Shown here: one piece after another, positions 36,749 to 45,412 of the stretch
Layout: every line of letters starts with the position of its first letter
Numbering within the stretch: the first letter of the stretch is position 1
Assembly (NCBI RefSeq): GCF_029278605.1
Contig: NZ_CP119573.1
Location: forward strand, 62,001 to 126,000
Source: Cupriavidus sp. WKF15
Lineage (GTDB): Bacteria > Pseudomonadota > Gammaproteobacteria > Burkholderiales > Burkholderiaceae
Length of the DNA: 64,000 bases
Direction of reading: 5' to 3'
The notes under the pieces: generated by a model
Database searches by the model: none
What the model was told of the DNA's origin: nothing
Seen by the model: the letters and a program-made list of their open reading frames with translations, nothing else
Program-made: the position numbers and the translations under genes

Positions 36749-36959
36749 CCAATGCCCCTGGACATCTGGCGTTGATATCATCGATACACGGCGAAGTAAG
36801 CTCCCCCGAGCTGCCACGGTCACTATCAGCACATTCCGCTGCTCCGACTGTGGCGCGATCTGGCGCTACCGCGAAGCAAAGGACAACGCTCCACAAGGCT
36901 GGTCGCGGGTGTTGAGCGAAGAGACAGGCGAAGGTAGCGCCTTGAACGCAAGTCTGTAG
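36749..36959 (+). pseudogene. Possible remnant of a small zinc-ribbon-like protein
   Basis: A frame ending at TAG 36957-36959 reads STFRCSDCGAIWRYREAKD followed by APQGWSRVLSEETG. The CSDCGAIW element is a single zinc-knuckle-type CxxC. No ATG, GTG or TTG lies in frame between the preceding stop and this segment, so the gene appears to have lost its start. Weak evidence. Confidence 0.3.
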
Positions 36960-37080
36960 TGGATGGGTGCCAACGCCAGCACGATTTTTTCATGCAAGAA
37001 CGGCGAATCGAATTGGCAAGCACTGAACCACGGCGCATTCCAACCATGTTGTTGAGCAAGCAGGGAGTAACCACCAAATC

Positions 37081-37812
37081 ATGATCGAATCCATCCTGCT
37101 GGCCGTCACGCGCGTTGCCACATTCGAGGATCAACAAGCAAAGACAAACGCCACTGGCTTTTTCTTCAAGCGAGGGCAGCGTCTGTTCGTTGTGACAAGC
37201 CGGCATGTGCTGATCGACGAGCCGACCAAGCACTTCCCCGACCGGATCGAGATAGAGCTGCATGTCAATCCGGACAACGTGGCAGAGTCTATCGGCTTCT
37301 CAATTCCACTGTATCGCGACGGCAAGAGTGTTTGGCGCGATGGGCTCGATGGCGGCGGCGGTATCGACGTGGCAGTGATCGAACTCGACCGCACCGCTCT
37401 GCCGTCGAGTATGGTCTACCGGGCCTTTACGCCGGCCCACCTTTACCGGCCACGCGACCTCATCGAAGCAGGCACTCCGGTGCTGATCGTCGGCTTCCCG
37501 CTGGGTTTCCATGACACGCTTCATCATTTGCCTGTCGTACGCCAGGCAGTCATCTCATCCTCGTTCGGCATGCGCTTCCAGGGGCATGGCTACTTCCTGA
37601 CCGATGCGAGGACGCATCGCGGCACGAGCGGAGCACCGGTGGTCATGCGCATGCCAAGGACCGATGCATCCACGCGCACTCTGCCGTGGATGCTGCTCGG
37701 CACCCATTCGGCTAGATTGGACGTGGGTTCGCGGGACTTTGAACTGGACGAAGCCCTGGGCTTGAATTCCGCCTGGTATGCCGACATCCTGCTGCCTCTG
37801 ACCGAGGCATGA
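37081..37812 (+). CDS. Trypsin-like serine protease domain protein
   Basis: A 243-residue chymotrypsin-fold peptidase without signal peptide, so probably cytoplasmic. The catalytic triad is visible: His42 in VVTSRHVLI, Asp96 in GGIDVAVIEL, Ser183 in HRGTSGAPVV. The N-terminal ATGFFFKRGQRLFVV strand is typical of HtrA-like and stand-alone trypsin-like domains, but there is no PDZ domain. Its neighbours are accessory genes of unknown function. Cytoplasmic stand-alone trypsin-like proteins sometimes belong to defence or regulatory modules, but nothing nearby confirms this. Confidence 0.8.
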   Translation: MIESILLAVTRVATFEDQQAKTNATGFFFKRGQRLFVVTSRHVLIDEPTKHFPDRIEIELHVNPDNVAESIGFSIPLYRDGKSVWRDGLDGGGGIDVAVIELDRTALPSSMVYRAFTPAHLYRPRDLIEAGTPVLIVGFPLGFHDTLHHLPVVRQAVISSSFGMRFQGHGYFLTDARTHRGTSGAPVVMRMPRTDASTRTLPWMLLGTHSARLDVGSRDFELDEALGLNSAWYADILLPLTEA

Positions 37813-38135
37813 TCCGGTAAGGCGATCGGACTTGATGGATCCTGCATTCCATGGAATTGCCCCGGATCCGCACCCGAACCTTTCGCGGCAACAATCAGCC
37901 GCAATCATTTGCGACCCGCGGCACGTCCGCTCAGTACCCAGCACGCATGTACCAGGCGTGCTGGCTAGCGCAAGCACGGTCAATCCCACGCCAGTTTCCC
38001 CGCCTGCGATGATGCGCAGGATGCGACACTGACTTTCTGCAATGGCAACCGATCGCCGGGCACGCGCGTACCTCCCCCGCACGGGAAAGCAGGACACGCC
38101 CGCCGGGATCGAGTGCCGTCCGAACAGGCAACAAT
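37813..38135. other. Gene-free stretch
   Basis: No supported gene or repeat. Several short minus-strand frames cross it without family similarity. Confidence 0.35.
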
Positions 38136-38411
38136 TTGAATCCCGGCATTACTCCGTTCACCGTTTCCGTTTACCCCATCCAACAAGAGCCCGGCGTCTG
38201 GTTCGCGAACTACATGATCTCCGAGTACAAGGACGGCGCTGAACGCATCGTCGCGAACGTCTCGATGCGACACGCCACGCACCATACCGAAGCCAAGGCC
38301 AGGCAAGCCGCCCGCCACGCAGGGGAAAGCGCAGTGGCGCACATGCGCTTGCAACCGTCCCCCGTATCGGCAAGCTACAACCCCTCCACGTCACCGCGTG
38401 GCATTCACTGA
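38136..38411 (+). CDS. Small hypothetical protein, 91 residues
   Basis: Unrecognised. A TTG start gives a protein with [20 protein letters not shown] followed by [18 protein letters not shown], a beta-sheet then amphipathic helix pattern. Codon use is coherent, and it lies 17 bp upstream of the IF-1 gene on the same strand, so the two may be co-transcribed. The start is uncertain because no ATG and only a weak ribosome site are present. Confidence 0.55.
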   Translation: MNPGITPFTVSVYPIQQEPGVWFANYMISEYKDGAERIVANVSMRHATHHTEAKARQAARHAGESAVAHMRLQPSPVSASYNPSTSPRGIH

Positions 38412-38428
38412 AACAGAAAGGCGCATCC

Positions 38429-38650
38429 TTGGCTAAAGAAGAACTGGTGGAATTTGGCGGAAAGGTTTCGGAAGTCCTCCCGGATAACCGCTTTCGCGTC
38501 ACCCTGGAGAATGGCTTCGAGGTTTGGGCCTATTCGTCCGGGCGGCTCAAGAAGAATCGCATACGTATTCTTGCGGGGGCTCGCGTCACGCTCGAAATGT
38601 CGCCATACGATCTGACAAAGGGGCGCATCAACTATCGTCACAAGTCCTGA
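38429..38650 (+). CDS. infA: Translation initiation factor IF-1 (second-copy type)
   Basis: A 73-residue S1/OB-fold protein with the full IF-1 pattern: [19 protein letters not shown], then [20 protein letters not shown] and [13 protein letters not shown]-1 binds the ribosomal A site during initiation. It begins with TTG (38429), with an AGAAAGG site 7-8 bp upstream. In Burkholderiaceae a canonical infA sits in the ribosomal-protein operon and a second, more divergent copy occurs elsewhere. This location, away from ribosomal genes, and substitutions such as [10 protein letters not shown] for the usual HxVxAHxSGKM indicate the second type. Confidence 0.9.
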   Translation: MAKEELVEFGGKVSEVLPDNRFRVTLENGFEVWAYSSGRLKKNRIRILAGARVTLEMSPYDLTKGRINYRHKS

Positions 38651-38827
38651 GCGAATCCGGCGTTTCCGCGCCCCGAAATAGCGACCACTGTTGACGCCAC
38701 CGTGGAATGGGCCATCTTCCTCTTCATCCAGGTCCGAACGAGAGTACAACCTTTGGCTCCACATAGCACTCCCGTCCACGAAGCAACAATACACGGCGCA
38801 AGCGAACACTGGCATCGATAAGAAGAC

Positions 38828-39400
38828 TTGACGGGCCAAAAGCCACCACTAAAGCTCAACGAGATATGGGCCATACGAACCCGGCTTCAGCTTACGACGA
38901 ATGTTCGTGAATTGGCGATGTTCAACCTTGCCATTGACAGCAAGCTCCGCGCGTGCGATCTAACACGCCTGCGCGTGCAGGACATCAGCGTGGGCAGCCA
39001 AGTTGGCGCCCGTGCAACGGTCATGCAGCAGAAAACTCAGCGGCCAGTGCAGTTCGAAATCACAGAACAAACTCGCCAAAGCGTTCAGTGTTGGATTCAG
39101 GCTCGCGGACTTAAGCTGTACGACTATCTCTTTCCGAGTCGTTTGCACGCATCGCCGCACCTGTCAACGCGACAGTATGCGAGGATCGTGCATCGCTGGA
39201 TCGCCTCCATTGGCCTAGACGATTCAGCTTATCGAACGCATTCCATCCGGCGCACCAAAGCAGCGCTGATCTACCGGCGTACAAAGAATCTGCGAGCCGT
39301 TCAACTGCTTCTCGGCCATACCAAGCTTGAGAGCACAGTGCGCTACCTTGGCATCGAAGTGGACGATGCGCTCGAGATGGCTGAGCAGACTGAAGTGTAA
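38828..39400 (+). CDS. Small tyrosine recombinase / integrase
   Basis: A 190-residue protein that is essentially only the catalytic domain of a tyrosine recombinase. All active-site residues are present: Arg in SKLRACDL, Lys in QQKTQRP, the HxxR box in THSIRRTK, His in LLLGHTKLES and the nucleophile Tyr in VRYLGIEV. An N-terminal core-binding domain is missing. It starts with TTG (38828). This resembles the short FimB/FimE-like or plasmid-borne recombinases. No attachment-site duplication or tRNA gene was found next to it, so it may act on another locus or be a stranded mobile-element gene. Confidence 0.88.
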   Translation: MTGQKPPLKLNEIWAIRTRLQLTTNVRELAMFNLAIDSKLRACDLTRLRVQDISVGSQVGARATVMQQKTQRPVQFEITEQTRQSVQCWIQARGLKLYDYLFPSRLHASPHLSTRQYARIVHRWIASIGLDDSAYRTHSIRRTKAALIYRRTKNLRAVQLLLGHTKLESTVRYLGIEVDDALEMAEQTEV

Positions 39401-39554
39401 CTAGGAGGCTTGGCCGGCTAGCGGTCTTGCCAGGGTCCGGCGACAGGCCGAAAGTCTAACCAAGGAACGTTAAGAGCTGTCTGCGGAACTGCGGGAAAGG
39501 CTGAGCGGGGCATCTAGAACGAATGGCTGCTATCCAGAAAACCCGAATGTCCCT

Positions 39555-39715
39555 TGTGGTCGGCTTCTGCCCTACGCAGCCGATCCAGGAGGAACAATCG
39601 GGTTGCGCACGGCATTGGGCCGTACCCGGCCATGAAGCGCCGTTGCTCCCGCGCTCCCTCGGTCATTCGAACGTCGGCTCCTGGCAAGCTGACGGCCTTT
39701 AAAAATCGCCCCGTT
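39555..39715. repeat. Dispersed intergenic repeat, copy C
   Basis: GGCTTCTGCCCTACGCAGCC, then GATCCAGGAGGAACAATCGG and CCTCGGTCATTCGAACGTCG, matching copy B over about 150 bp with scattered substitutions. It lies between the recombinase and the convergent small secreted-protein gene, in the 39401-39727 gap. Confidence 0.65.
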
Positions 39716-39727
39716 GCCCTGCCCTGC

Positions 39728-40081
39728 TCAGGACAGGCATACCCCGCTGTCGCGCACATCGCTGCGCGCGCCGTCGGTGAAGCCATCGCGCGAGCTGATG
39801 CGGCCGCCATCGGTGTAAGGATCAGGCTTGCGCGTGCCGTCCTGGTATGGATCAAAGCCACGGACCACGCACACGGACCGGCCCTGCTGCGCGACCACGG
39901 GCAACAGTGTGGCCTCGGTGGCCGGGCGGTGCGCGCCATCGGTAAAGGCGTCGCGCTGGCCGTTGTGTCCCGGCGCGGCAACGATCAGCGCATCAGCATA
40001 GGCACCGGCGTGGGCGGCCTGGCTGAGCCCGGCGGCAAGTGCGGCAGCGGCAAGCAGGGTCTTGGCGAGAGTCTTGTGCAT
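39728..40081 (-). CDS. Small secreted protein with FTDGA-type repeats
   Basis: A 117-residue exported protein. ATG 40081 follows a GGAGAT site. The signal peptide is HKTLAKTLLAAAALAAGLSQ ending at AHA. The mature part is built of short imperfect repeats: DAFTDGAHRP, DPYQDGTRKP, DPYTDGGRIS and DGFTDGARSD. Two cysteines (SVCVV and SGVCLS) could form a disulfide. The Asp/Gly/aromatic repeats suggest ligand or metal binding, but I know no function. It is upstream of no obvious partner. Confidence 0.7.
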   Translation of the reverse strand: MHKTLAKTLLAAAALAAGLSQAAHAGAYADALIVAAPGHNGQRDAFTDGAHRPATEATLLPVVAQQGRSVCVVRGFDPYQDGTRKPDPYTDGGRISSRDGFTDGARSDVRDSGVCLS

Positions 40082-40299
40082 TGCTATCTCCAACAGGCGT
40101 GTCAGCGGCGTTGCCGCGACGGCACTCCTCGTGCAGGCGATCATCTACGGAACGGCACGGCGCGCACGGGATCGCCTCTGCCGTGCAAGCCATTGCCTGG
40201 CGCGGGGCGGCTGCCATCCTATCGTGGCAGCCGCCCCGCGCCGGACATCTGGATCGGGGCGCAACGTGTACCTGCGCCCCGAATCGCAAGCGTGTTGCG

Positions 40300-41685
40300 T
40301 CAGGCGGGCCTGATGTTCTGGTTCACACGGAACAGGTTGGCCGGGTCGTACTTGCGCTTGATCTGCGCCAGCCGCGCATAGTTGTCGCGATAGGACGCCT
40401 TCACGTTGTCATTGCCCTCGTCCATCATCATGTTGAGGTAGCCGCCGCCAGCAGAGTACGGATGCAGGGCCAGCCAGTAGTCCTTCGCCCACTGCACGAT
40501 GCGATCGTTGTTGGCCGGGTCGGGATCCACGCCGACAATCACGCTGGCAAAGCTGGCATCGCGGTAGCTGAAGGCCGTTTCATCGCATCCGGCGCGATGC
40601 GCCGCACCATTGATCGGATACAGGTGCATGGTCGAGTGCATCGACGGCAACTGCTGCGCGTACTTGATGTGCAGATCGATGGCCTTGTCGCTCAGGTCGC
40701 TGACAAAGTCGGCTTTCCAATACCACTGCAAGCCCGCCGGATACAGTCCGTCGAACAGGCTCTGCAGGACTGGCCAGGGGACTGGCCCGGCAAAGTCCAC
40801 GGCTGGCGGCATGGCCTCGCGAATCGGACGGAAATGCGTTTCGGCCTGATCGAGCGGGCCGGTATAGCACCACACCACGGCGCACATCTTCTGCAGGTGG
40901 ACTTCGTCCGGGAAGGGCGCTGCGGGCGGCACCGTGACGAAACCAAACCAGCCATTGATGTCCTGCGGCGCGCCCAGGATGAAGTCGCGCCACCATTTCA
41001 TCAGCTCGCGTGCCTGCTCCATCGGCCACAGCATCGGGCCGCCATAGACCGTGGCAACGGGATGAGCCTTGAACTCGAACGACGTCACCACGCCGAAGTT
41101 GCCGCCGCCGCCGCGCAACGCCCAGAACAGGTCGGCGTTTTCGTCGTCGCTTGCGGTGACGATGCGCCCCTCGGCCAGCACGACCTCGGCGCTGAGCAGA
41201 TTGTCGATCGTCAGGCCGTAGGCGCGGCTGAGGTAGCCGATGCCGCCGCCGAGCGTCAGTCCGCCCACGCCAGTGGTCGAGATGAAGCCGCTCGGTGTCG
41301 CCATCCCGTAAGCACTGGCGGCGTGGTCCACATCGCCCCAGGTGCAGCCACCGCCAACCCGCAGCGTCTTGCGTCCGGCATCGACAAACACGCCCTTCAT
41401 TGGCGACAGGTCGATCACCAGCCCACCATCGCATGTGCCGAGCCCGGCGCCATTGTGCGCGCCGCCACGCACGGCCAGCAGCATCCCGCCGTCGCGCGCG
41501 GCGTTCACCGCCGCCACGACGTCCGCCACATCGACGCAGCGCGCGATGATCGCAGGGCGCTTGTCGATCATGCCGTTGTAGACAGCACGCGCCTGGTCGT
41601 AGGCCGCATCGCCCGGCTGAATCAGTTGTCCCCGAAAATGCGCCTTGAGCGCGGTTGCGACGGGTTCGCTCAACGAAGTTTCCAT
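40300..41685 (-). CDS. FAD-linked oxidoreductase, BBE/berberine-bridge type
   Basis: A 461-residue flavoprotein of the vanillyl-alcohol-oxidase/BBE family. The N-terminal PCMH-type FAD domain has VRGGAHNGAGLGTCDGG, where His is the usual covalent FAD attachment site, and GGLTLGGGIGYLSRAYG. The C-terminus has the BBE element YLNMMMDEGNDNVKASYRDN and YDPANLFRVNQNIRP. Such enzymes oxidise sugars, alkaloids or phenolics. AGGAGG precedes the ATG. It is downstream of, and on the same strand as, a very large BTAD-ATPase regulator (120-bp gap), which may control it. Confidence 0.9.
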   Translation of the reverse strand: METSLSEPVATALKAHFRGQLIQPGDAAYDQARAVYNGMIDKRPAIIARCVDVADVVAAVNAARDGGMLLAVRGGAHNGAGLGTCDGGLVIDLSPMKGVFVDAGRKTLRVGGGCTWGDVDHAASAYGMATPSGFISTTGVGGLTLGGGIGYLSRAYGLTIDNLLSAEVVLAEGRIVTASDDENADLFWALRGGGGNFGVVTSFEFKAHPVATVYGGPMLWPMEQARELMKWWRDFILGAPQDINGWFGFVTVPPAAPFPDEVHLQKMCAVVWCYTGPLDQAETHFRPIREAMPPAVDFAGPVPWPVLQSLFDGLYPAGLQWYWKADFVSDLSDKAIDLHIKYAQQLPSMHSTMHLYPINGAAHRAGCDETAFSYRDASFASVIVGVDPDPANNDRIVQWAKDYWLALHPYSAGGGYLNMMMDEGNDNVKASYRDNYARLAQIKRKYDPANLFRVNQNIRPA

Positions 41686-41805
41686 GATTGCCTCCTGTCC
41701 GGCTGGTATGCAGGAGTTTTAGCAACCTCGGCGTTTCGAAAGCGTTAGGTGAGCCGTTACATGGGGAATCCCGCCTCCCGACGGCGCGCGGCGGCCGAGC
41801 CGGAA

Positions 41806-44800
41806 CTAACGCGCGAGTAACGCCCGTGCCTTGACGATGTCGGGCTGATCAAAGCCCTCGGTGAATCGCGCAAGCGACGCTTCGACCACCTCATGCGGAT
41901 TTGCGCGCCGCTGCGAAGCCCGCAGCGTTGCCCATGACAGGGCGGCACGCAGTTCAAGCGGGAGCGCGCGTTGGGCTGTGGCGATTTCGATCGCCTTGCT
42001 CAACGATGACTCGGCTTCGGCAAGGTTGGCACTGCTGCGCAGCAGCAATTCACCGCGCAGACGGTACAGCTCGGCGTCCAGCCAGTGCTCGCCAGTGCGT
42101 CCGGCGCATTCGAACGCCTGGTCCAAAGCCGCCAGCGCTGCCTCGGTCTCGCCTATGTCGCCCAGGCATTCAGCCAGCATGGCCAGATAGAGCGGCAGAC
42201 GCAGGCGTGCGCCCGTCGCGTGGAAACCCTCGATCGCCGCCTGCATCGCCACCACGGCATCGGCACCGGGCGACTGTTTCGCGTTCGCCCAGGCGAGCAG
42301 CATGCCCGCCCAGGCGAGGTAGTAACCTACGTGGTACTGCTCGGCGATCTCGTGTGCCAGCCGGGCATAGTGCAGCGTGAGACCGTGCTCATGTCGCAGC
42401 GCATGCTGCGTCGCGAGATATGACAGCGCGAGCGCCTGGGAGAACGGGTGTGCTAGCCGGTTGGCCATCTCCAGCGCTTCCTGTCCACGCCGCAGGGCCT
42501 GATCGGCAAGCCCCCTGAACCACAATGCGTGCGCCGACCACGCGGCGGCCAGCACGCCGAAGTTAGCGCCCATCAGCGACGCATGCTCGGCGTGCTGGGC
42601 TTCGTCATAGGCGCGGTGCGCGCGTTGATACGCGGGCTCGGCAGCCATCCAGTCGCCTTGCTGGACCAGACTACCCATGACGCTGGTCCATGCCATCACA
42701 GAGTAAGTATCGGAGCCCGCCGGCCCCAATCCCGCAATCAGTTCTTCGCTCAGGCTACGTGCCTGTGCAAGTTCCGCCTTCACTGCCAGGAAGAATGAAA
42801 GGCTGGCCTGGGCGCGTGCCTGCTGATTGGTGTCACCCGCCAGCCGGCTCAGTTCCACCGCGCGTCGCAGCGGCGCCTCCAGTTCCGGGGCTGCCCAGCC
42901 CCGCGCGATGCGAATCGGTGGCGCAAGGTCGAGCTGCAGGGCCAGAGATTGACTGGCGCGCTCCTGCGGATCGGCAATCCGGTCCGCTTGCACCAGCCCG
43001 CGCGTCAGCAATGCAATGGCATCGTCATAGGCATAAACACTCTGCGCAACGCCGGCCGCACGCCGATAGAATGCCGCCGCCTGGGCCGGCAGGCCCGCCT
43101 GCTCATAGTGCGAGGCGATCTGCGCGCTGGCCGCGTCGGGCGCATCGCCTGATGCCTGTTCGAGCGCTCGCGCCACGCGCAAATGCAGGCGGCGGCGCTG
43201 CAGCGGGCTCACTTCGGCGTATGCCACGTCGCGGATCTTGTCATGGCTGAAGTCAAACGCCAGGCCGCCGCCGTCGGTCTGGCGCACGATGCGCCGCTGC
43301 CACAACTCGTCCAGCGCGCCTGCCAGGGCATCCTCGCCGAGGTCGCTGGCCTGGACGAGAATGTCGGTCGTGAATGCCCGTCCGATGATTGCCGCAACCC
43401 CGACGATATCGCGGGCGCCCGGAGCAAGCTGTGCCAGCCGGTTAGAGATGATGGTGTAAACCTTGGGCGGCAACCTCGCCGCCATGCCGCCCTGTGCGTC
43501 CCCGGCCGGCATGGCATCGGAGCGTGCCCGCATCATTTCAACTGCAAACAACGGGTTGCCTTCGCTCTCCTCGAACAGCCGCGTCGCCTCCGTGTCGGCC
43601 AGCGGCCGGTCCAGGATCTGGGCCGCTATCTTTGCCGTTTCGGCGGCGTCGAGTGTCCCCAATGAGATCTCGATGAACTGGTCGTCGCGGCGCAGTGCGT
43701 CCAGCAGCCGGTTCGCCGCGTGTCGCGGCATGATTTCCTCGGGGCGCGCCGTTGCGACGACCATGAGTCTTGCCGCCATGTCGAAACGCATCAGGAAGCG
43801 CAGCCATTCGAGCGTCTCGCCGTCGCACCATTGCAGGTCGTCGAGCAGCAACAGCAGCGGCCCGCCTGCTGCAAGCACCGCTCGCGCAAGCGCCTCGAAG
43901 AACCGTTGGCGTTGCCAGTATTCGGTAAGCGGCGACGGCGGCGACAGTCCGGATTGCTGCGTGAGGAGTTCGGGCAACAGGCGCGTGACCTCGGTCAGCC
44001 ACAGACTGTCGAGCTTGCCGATCGCGCCACTCAGGGCAGAGCTGCGCAGCCAACCGGTTACCGGCGCAAAGGCGAGCTGTCCCTCGGCCGCATAGGCGCG
44101 CGAATGCGCCACGGTGATGCCTTGCTCGGCCAGATGGACGAGCAGTTCCTCCGCCAGGCGCGATTTGCCGATGCCGGCTTCGCCCAGGATCAGGACAAAT
44201 TGCTTGTCGCCCAGCTGGGCACGCTGCCAGACTTCAAGCAGCCGGCGCCATTCCCCCTGCCGGCCAATCATTGGCAACATCGCATCGCGCGGACGTTGAC
44301 GCTGCATTGACGCGGCCTGCGCAGCCAGCCGCGCATAGGCTTCGCGCATGAGTTCACCGGGCAGGACACCCAATTCGCGAGCGAGTGTTTCCACGCAGCT
44401 GCGATAGGCGCGCATGGCCGATGCGTGATCGTGGTTCAGCGCATGCAGGCGCATCAGCGCCAGGCAGGTGGGTTCGCGGCACGGGTCGAGCCGCTGCAGC
44501 TGCTGTGTGTACTTCAACGCCTTGGCATAGTCTCGCCGGTCCTCACTCAGTTGACCGAGGCGAGCGAGCGCTGCGATGCACTGTTCGCGCAACCTTTCGC
44601 GCTCGGGGTGGATCCACTCGTCGTAGCAGTTGGCCAGCAGGTCACCGCGATAGAGATCCGCGGCATGCGTCAGCCACTCTTCTTCCGCGCCCGCGTCGCC
44701 GTGCCTTGATGACCTTGCCGCAGCCCCAAGCGCGGACTGGAACTGCGCTACATCGAGGTCGAGCGCCGAATCTGGCAGCCATCGCACCGTTTGCGCATCG

Positions 44801-45066
44801 GCATGGACAAACTGATCCGCCTCCGGCCAGGTCTTGCGCAGCTGAAACAGCAGTTGACGCAGGGCATTGCGCGCCTGTGCCTGCGAGGAATCAGGCCAGA
44901 ACAACACGGCGAGCTGCTGCCGCGTCTGCGGTGCGTCGCGATGCAGGACAAGGCAGGCGAGCAGCGCCTGCAAGCGGGAGGCATTTGCGTTGAACAGGGG
45001 CGCGTCGGCGCCGTCGAGCTGGAACTCGCCAAATAAACGGACGGAGAAGCGGGCCTGCGAAATCAT
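41806..45066 (-). CDS. Large BTAD-ATPase-TPR transcriptional regulator (SARP/LAL-like)
   Basis: A 1086-residue regulator. Residues about 7-100 form an OmpR-type winged helix (VRLFGEFQLDG; LLFQLRKTWPEADQF), and about 100-250 the bacterial transcriptional-activation domain (LYRGDLLANCYDEW). An AAA-type ATPase follows, with Walker A GEAGIGKSRL (about 295) and Walker B LLLLLDDLQWCD (about 405). The rest is TPR-rich helical repeats. There is no C-terminal LuxR HTH, so DNA binding is by the N-terminus. I chose ATG 45066; a TTG four codons earlier is possible. Proteins of this build sense ligands and activate nearby genes; the BBE oxidase next door is the likely target. Confidence 0.88.
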   Translation of the reverse strand: MISQARFSVRLFGEFQLDGADAPLFNANASRLQALLACLVLHRDAPQTRQQLAVLFWPDSSQAQARNALRQLLFQLRKTWPEADQFVHADAQTVRWLPDSALDLDVAQFQSALGAAARSSRHGDAGAEEEWLTHAADLYRGDLLANCYDEWIHPERERLREQCIAALARLGQLSEDRRDYAKALKYTQQLQRLDPCREPTCLALMRLHALNHDHASAMRAYRSCVETLARELGVLPGELMREAYARLAAQAASMQRQRPRDAMLPMIGRQGEWRRLLEVWQRAQLGDKQFVLILGEAGIGKSRLAEELLVHLAEQGITVAHSRAYAAEGQLAFAPVTGWLRSSALSGAIGKLDSLWLTEVTRLLPELLTQQSGLSPPSPLTEYWQRQRFFEALARAVLAAGGPLLLLLDDLQWCDGETLEWLRFLMRFDMAARLMVVATARPEEIMPRHAANRLLDALRRDDQFIEISLGTLDAAETAKIAAQILDRPLADTEATRLFEESEGNPLFAVEMMRARSDAMPAGDAQGGMAARLPPKVYTIISNRLAQLAPGARDIVGVAAIIGRAFTTDILVQASDLGEDALAGALDELWQRRIVRQTDGGGLAFDFSHDKIRDVAYAEVSPLQRRRLHLRVARALEQASGDAPDAASAQIASHYEQAGLPAQAAAFYRRAAGVAQSVYAYDDAIALLTRGLVQADRIADPQERASQSLALQLDLAPPIRIARGWAAPELEAPLRRAVELSRLAGDTNQQARAQASLSFFLAVKAELAQARSLSEELIAGLGPAGSDTYSVMAWTSVMGSLVQQGDWMAAEPAYQRAHRAYDEAQHAEHASLMGANFGVLAAAWSAHALWFRGLADQALRRGQEALEMANRLAHPFSQALALSYLATQHALRHEHGLTLHYARLAHEIAEQYHVGYYLAWAGMLLAWANAKQSPGADAVVAMQAAIEGFHATGARLRLPLYLAMLAECLGDIGETEAALAALDQAFECAGRTGEHWLDAELYRLRGELLLRSSANLAEAESSLSKAIEIATAQRALPLELRAALSWATLRASQRRANPHEVVEASLARFTEGFDQPDIVKARALLAR

Positions 45067-45412
45067 GCTGGAGCGCAATGCGGCACAGAGCGATGGGGGG
45101 ACTCCTGTGGGCAGCGTGCGGTCGCACTGCGTCAGCGCTTGTGCGGGAACTCTCCCACACCCACGCCCGCGCGAGAGCCATTCGTGACTATACTCGCGTT
45201 GGCGAGAGCAGCCGGAGAACAGGCCGAGAATCCGTACTCACTCTCTGTCAGGACGCAGCAAAAAGTCAATGGTGTCGTCTCTGACCGACCCAAGCCGAGG
45301 CTTAGTGCGATAAAGCCGTTTTGCCAATACATTTCGAGGCGGGGAGAAAGTTGATCCCAAGATACTTCCCTGCCTCACGGGGGCGATGCGTGTCAGCACG
45401 GGGGAATCCGGC
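45067..45412. other. Divergent promoter region between BTAD regulator and UPF0182 gene
   Basis: About 345 bp between divergent genes. No small gene is supported. It should hold promoters for both genes, but no confident -35/-10 pair stood out. Confidence 0.35.
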
